A stretch of 64,000 nt of DNA from Bermanella sp047621325 (GTDB taxonomy: Bacteria; Pseudomonadota; Gammaproteobacteria; Pseudomonadales; Oceanobacteraceae). Below, piece after piece: positions 63,115-64,000 of this stretch. Under the pieces are notes generated by a model. It made no database searches. It saw only the letters and a list, made by a program, of their open reading frames with translations, and was not told where the DNA came from. Location: NCBI GenBank assembly GCA_047621325.1, contig JBLHLT010000001.1:335726-399725 (forward strand), written 5' to 3'. The first letter of the stretch is position 1; each line of letters starts with the position of its first letter. Made by a program: the position numbers and the translations under genes.

Positions 63115-63582
63115 CTAATGCTTAGGCAAAGAGATGATCGATGTCGCTTTATTACAAGAAAGACAGGTGCTACTTACTGACAGCTTATAGTCTACCAACA
63201 AACTTAGAAATCGATACACACCAAATCCAATGCCATAAAAAGAGAGAATAAATGCCATCTCAGGTGCTAACGCAGTAAAACCTGAAAACTGACCTGTTGT
63301 GTACATATGCAAAAATAGATTAAAAGTCTCAACGATGATCATCAATGTCGTATACGAATAAATGTAAATCATATCTTTTTTAAAAAGGGATATGGCAAGT
63401 AATAAAAATGAAAATCCTACCGGTAACAAAGGTTCTAAAACACCCCATATAAATGCTAAAAAACCAATCGGTGCCGCCAACACAATACATAAAACTATAA
63501 AGCCAAAAGTATCTTCTTTGGCTATTTTGAAATAGAAATTATATTTTTTTACCTTGCTTCCGCAGCTATCACAATTCTTCAT
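63115..63582 (-). CDS. Membrane protein with split zinc-ribbon ends
   Basis: 155-residue protein with CDSC at residues 4-7 and CLSC near residue 140, a likely zinc ribbon joined from both termini, plus about four transmembrane helices between (GFIVLCIVLAAPIGFLAFIW onward). No family was recognised. The coding DNA is AT-rich relative to rsmE. It is convergent with rsmE (4 bp between stops). Ribosome site weak. Confidence 0.65.
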   Translation of the reverse strand: MKNCDSCGSKVKKYNFYFKIAKEDTFGFIVLCIVLAAPIGFLAFIWGVLEPLLPVGFSFLLLAISLFKKDMIYIYSYTTLMIIVETFNLFLHMYTTGQFSGFTALAPEMAFILSFYGIGFGVYRFLSLLVDYKLSVSSTCLSCNKATSIISLPKH

Positions 63583-64000
63583 TCACAATTATCTTATTAA
63601 ATTCTTAACACATCATTCAGAAGAACAGCACCCATTCATCACAATACTGCTCGGTACACATCCAAATCGTAGTTCAAATTAGATTCACTATTTGTAGGCA
63701 GTCACAATTATAACTTGCGCCATCCCAGACGATAGATTTTTTTGTATTTATCACAATCAAACGGTCATTGAACAATGAAAAGAACAAAGCCCCAGTATCA
63801 GACTTAGCAGGGCTTCGCATACGAAGCAGGAGCCTAAGGAGGACTTGCTCAGTCTTAGCTTAAGGCTTGTGTACGGGTTTTGAATAAGATAAAGCTATGA
63901 CCAACAATGAGTCCAAAGCTTCGCTTGGGTTGAGGCTGTTAAACAGTCTGTGACACAGCAGAAGTTAATAACTGTAAGCGTAATGCCTTTCTTTCAAGCA
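63583..64000. other. Right-edge region with no complete gene
   Basis: 418 bp without a supported gene. A GCTTCG-CATA-CGAAGC hairpin (63812-63827) and a longer imperfect inverted region (GCCTAAG near 63832 with CTTAGCTTAAGGC near 63855) give a structured look. A frame ATG at 63982 (MPFFQA) is open to the edge. It could be the start of a mobile element, but this cannot be decided here. Confidence 0.5.

Noticed and set aside
63894..63954. ORF starting ATGACCAACAATGAG near the right edge
   Set aside because: It closes after 18 codons and shows no ribosome site or family resemblance.

Overview
The window is chromosomal DNA of a marine-type gammaproteobacterium, most likely from the Oceanospirillales/Pseudomonadales neighbourhood (Bermanella/Oleispira/Marinobacter-like; the genus is inference). 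The reasons are moderate-to-low GC, sodium-handling systems (NhaD plus a complete Mrp/Mnh antiporter), type IV pilus genes, and gene orders that match my memory of Pseudomonas: ponA-pilMNOPQ-aroK-aroB-damX-gltBD-hemE; zapA-6S RNA-ygfA next to ygfB-pepP-ubiH-ubiI; and metK-regulator-tkt-epd-pgk-fba. No prophage, complete insertion sequence, CRISPR array, rRNA or tRNA gene was seen. Most of the window is housekeeping.

Layout. 1-1090: radA, cut by the window edge. 1117-8338: nhaD, then the six-gene mnh operon with a fused MnhAB subunit, followed by about 600 bp of AT-rich non-coding DNA. 8981-29539: hemE, an Ig-like surface lipoprotein inserted between hemE and gltD, gltBD, damX, aroB, aroK, the pilMNOPQ operon, and divergent mrcA. 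29592-32226: dtd, rlmI and an HDOD protein. 32223-38242: ubiI, ubiH, pepP, ygfB on the minus strand; a ZapB-like coiled-coil gene, zapA, 6S RNA and ygfA on the plus strand; and an unlisted 44-residue membrane ORF. 38479-42241: an EVE-domain protein and a divergent sensor kinase/HD-GYP-like response regulator pair. 42319-45753: a three-lipoprotein operon (COG3014-type, LpoB-like, LPP20-like). 45848-54649: alpha/beta hydrolase, thioesterase, then the central-carbon cluster tkt-epd-pgk-[ankyrin lipoprotein]-fba, whose spacers are full of REP-like inverted repeats. 54837-56532: a periplasmic transglutaminase-like protein and a 51-residue membrane protein. 56776-61432: the S-adenosylmethionine cycle cluster (ArsR-methyltransferase regulator, metK, ahcY, metF). 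61505-64000: a CDGSH protein, a glutaredoxin-like protein, rsmE, a split zinc-ribbon membrane protein and an unassigned non-coding end.

How the genes work together. The NhaD/Mnh block handles Na+/H+ exchange. The pilMNOPQ genes encode the inner-membrane platform, lipoprotein and outer-membrane secretin of the type IV pilus. mrcA, damX and the LpoB-like protein bear on cell-wall synthesis and division. tkt, epd, pgk and fba share triose/erythrose phosphate metabolism. The ArsR-methyltransferase regulator sits directly behind a perfect 38-bp palindrome and upstream of metK, ahcY and metF. It most likely senses S-adenosylhomocysteine or S-adenosylmethionine and autoregulates that cycle (SahR-like).

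The most unusual features are the 38-bp operator and fused regulator, the repeat hotspot around tkt/epd/pgk, the accessory lipoproteins inserted into conserved operons, the degenerate HD-GYP output domain, the 6S RNA/ygfA overlap, and the unassigned structured non-coding DNA at the right edge. I did not find a clear, wholly new system; the candidates are given with their limits.
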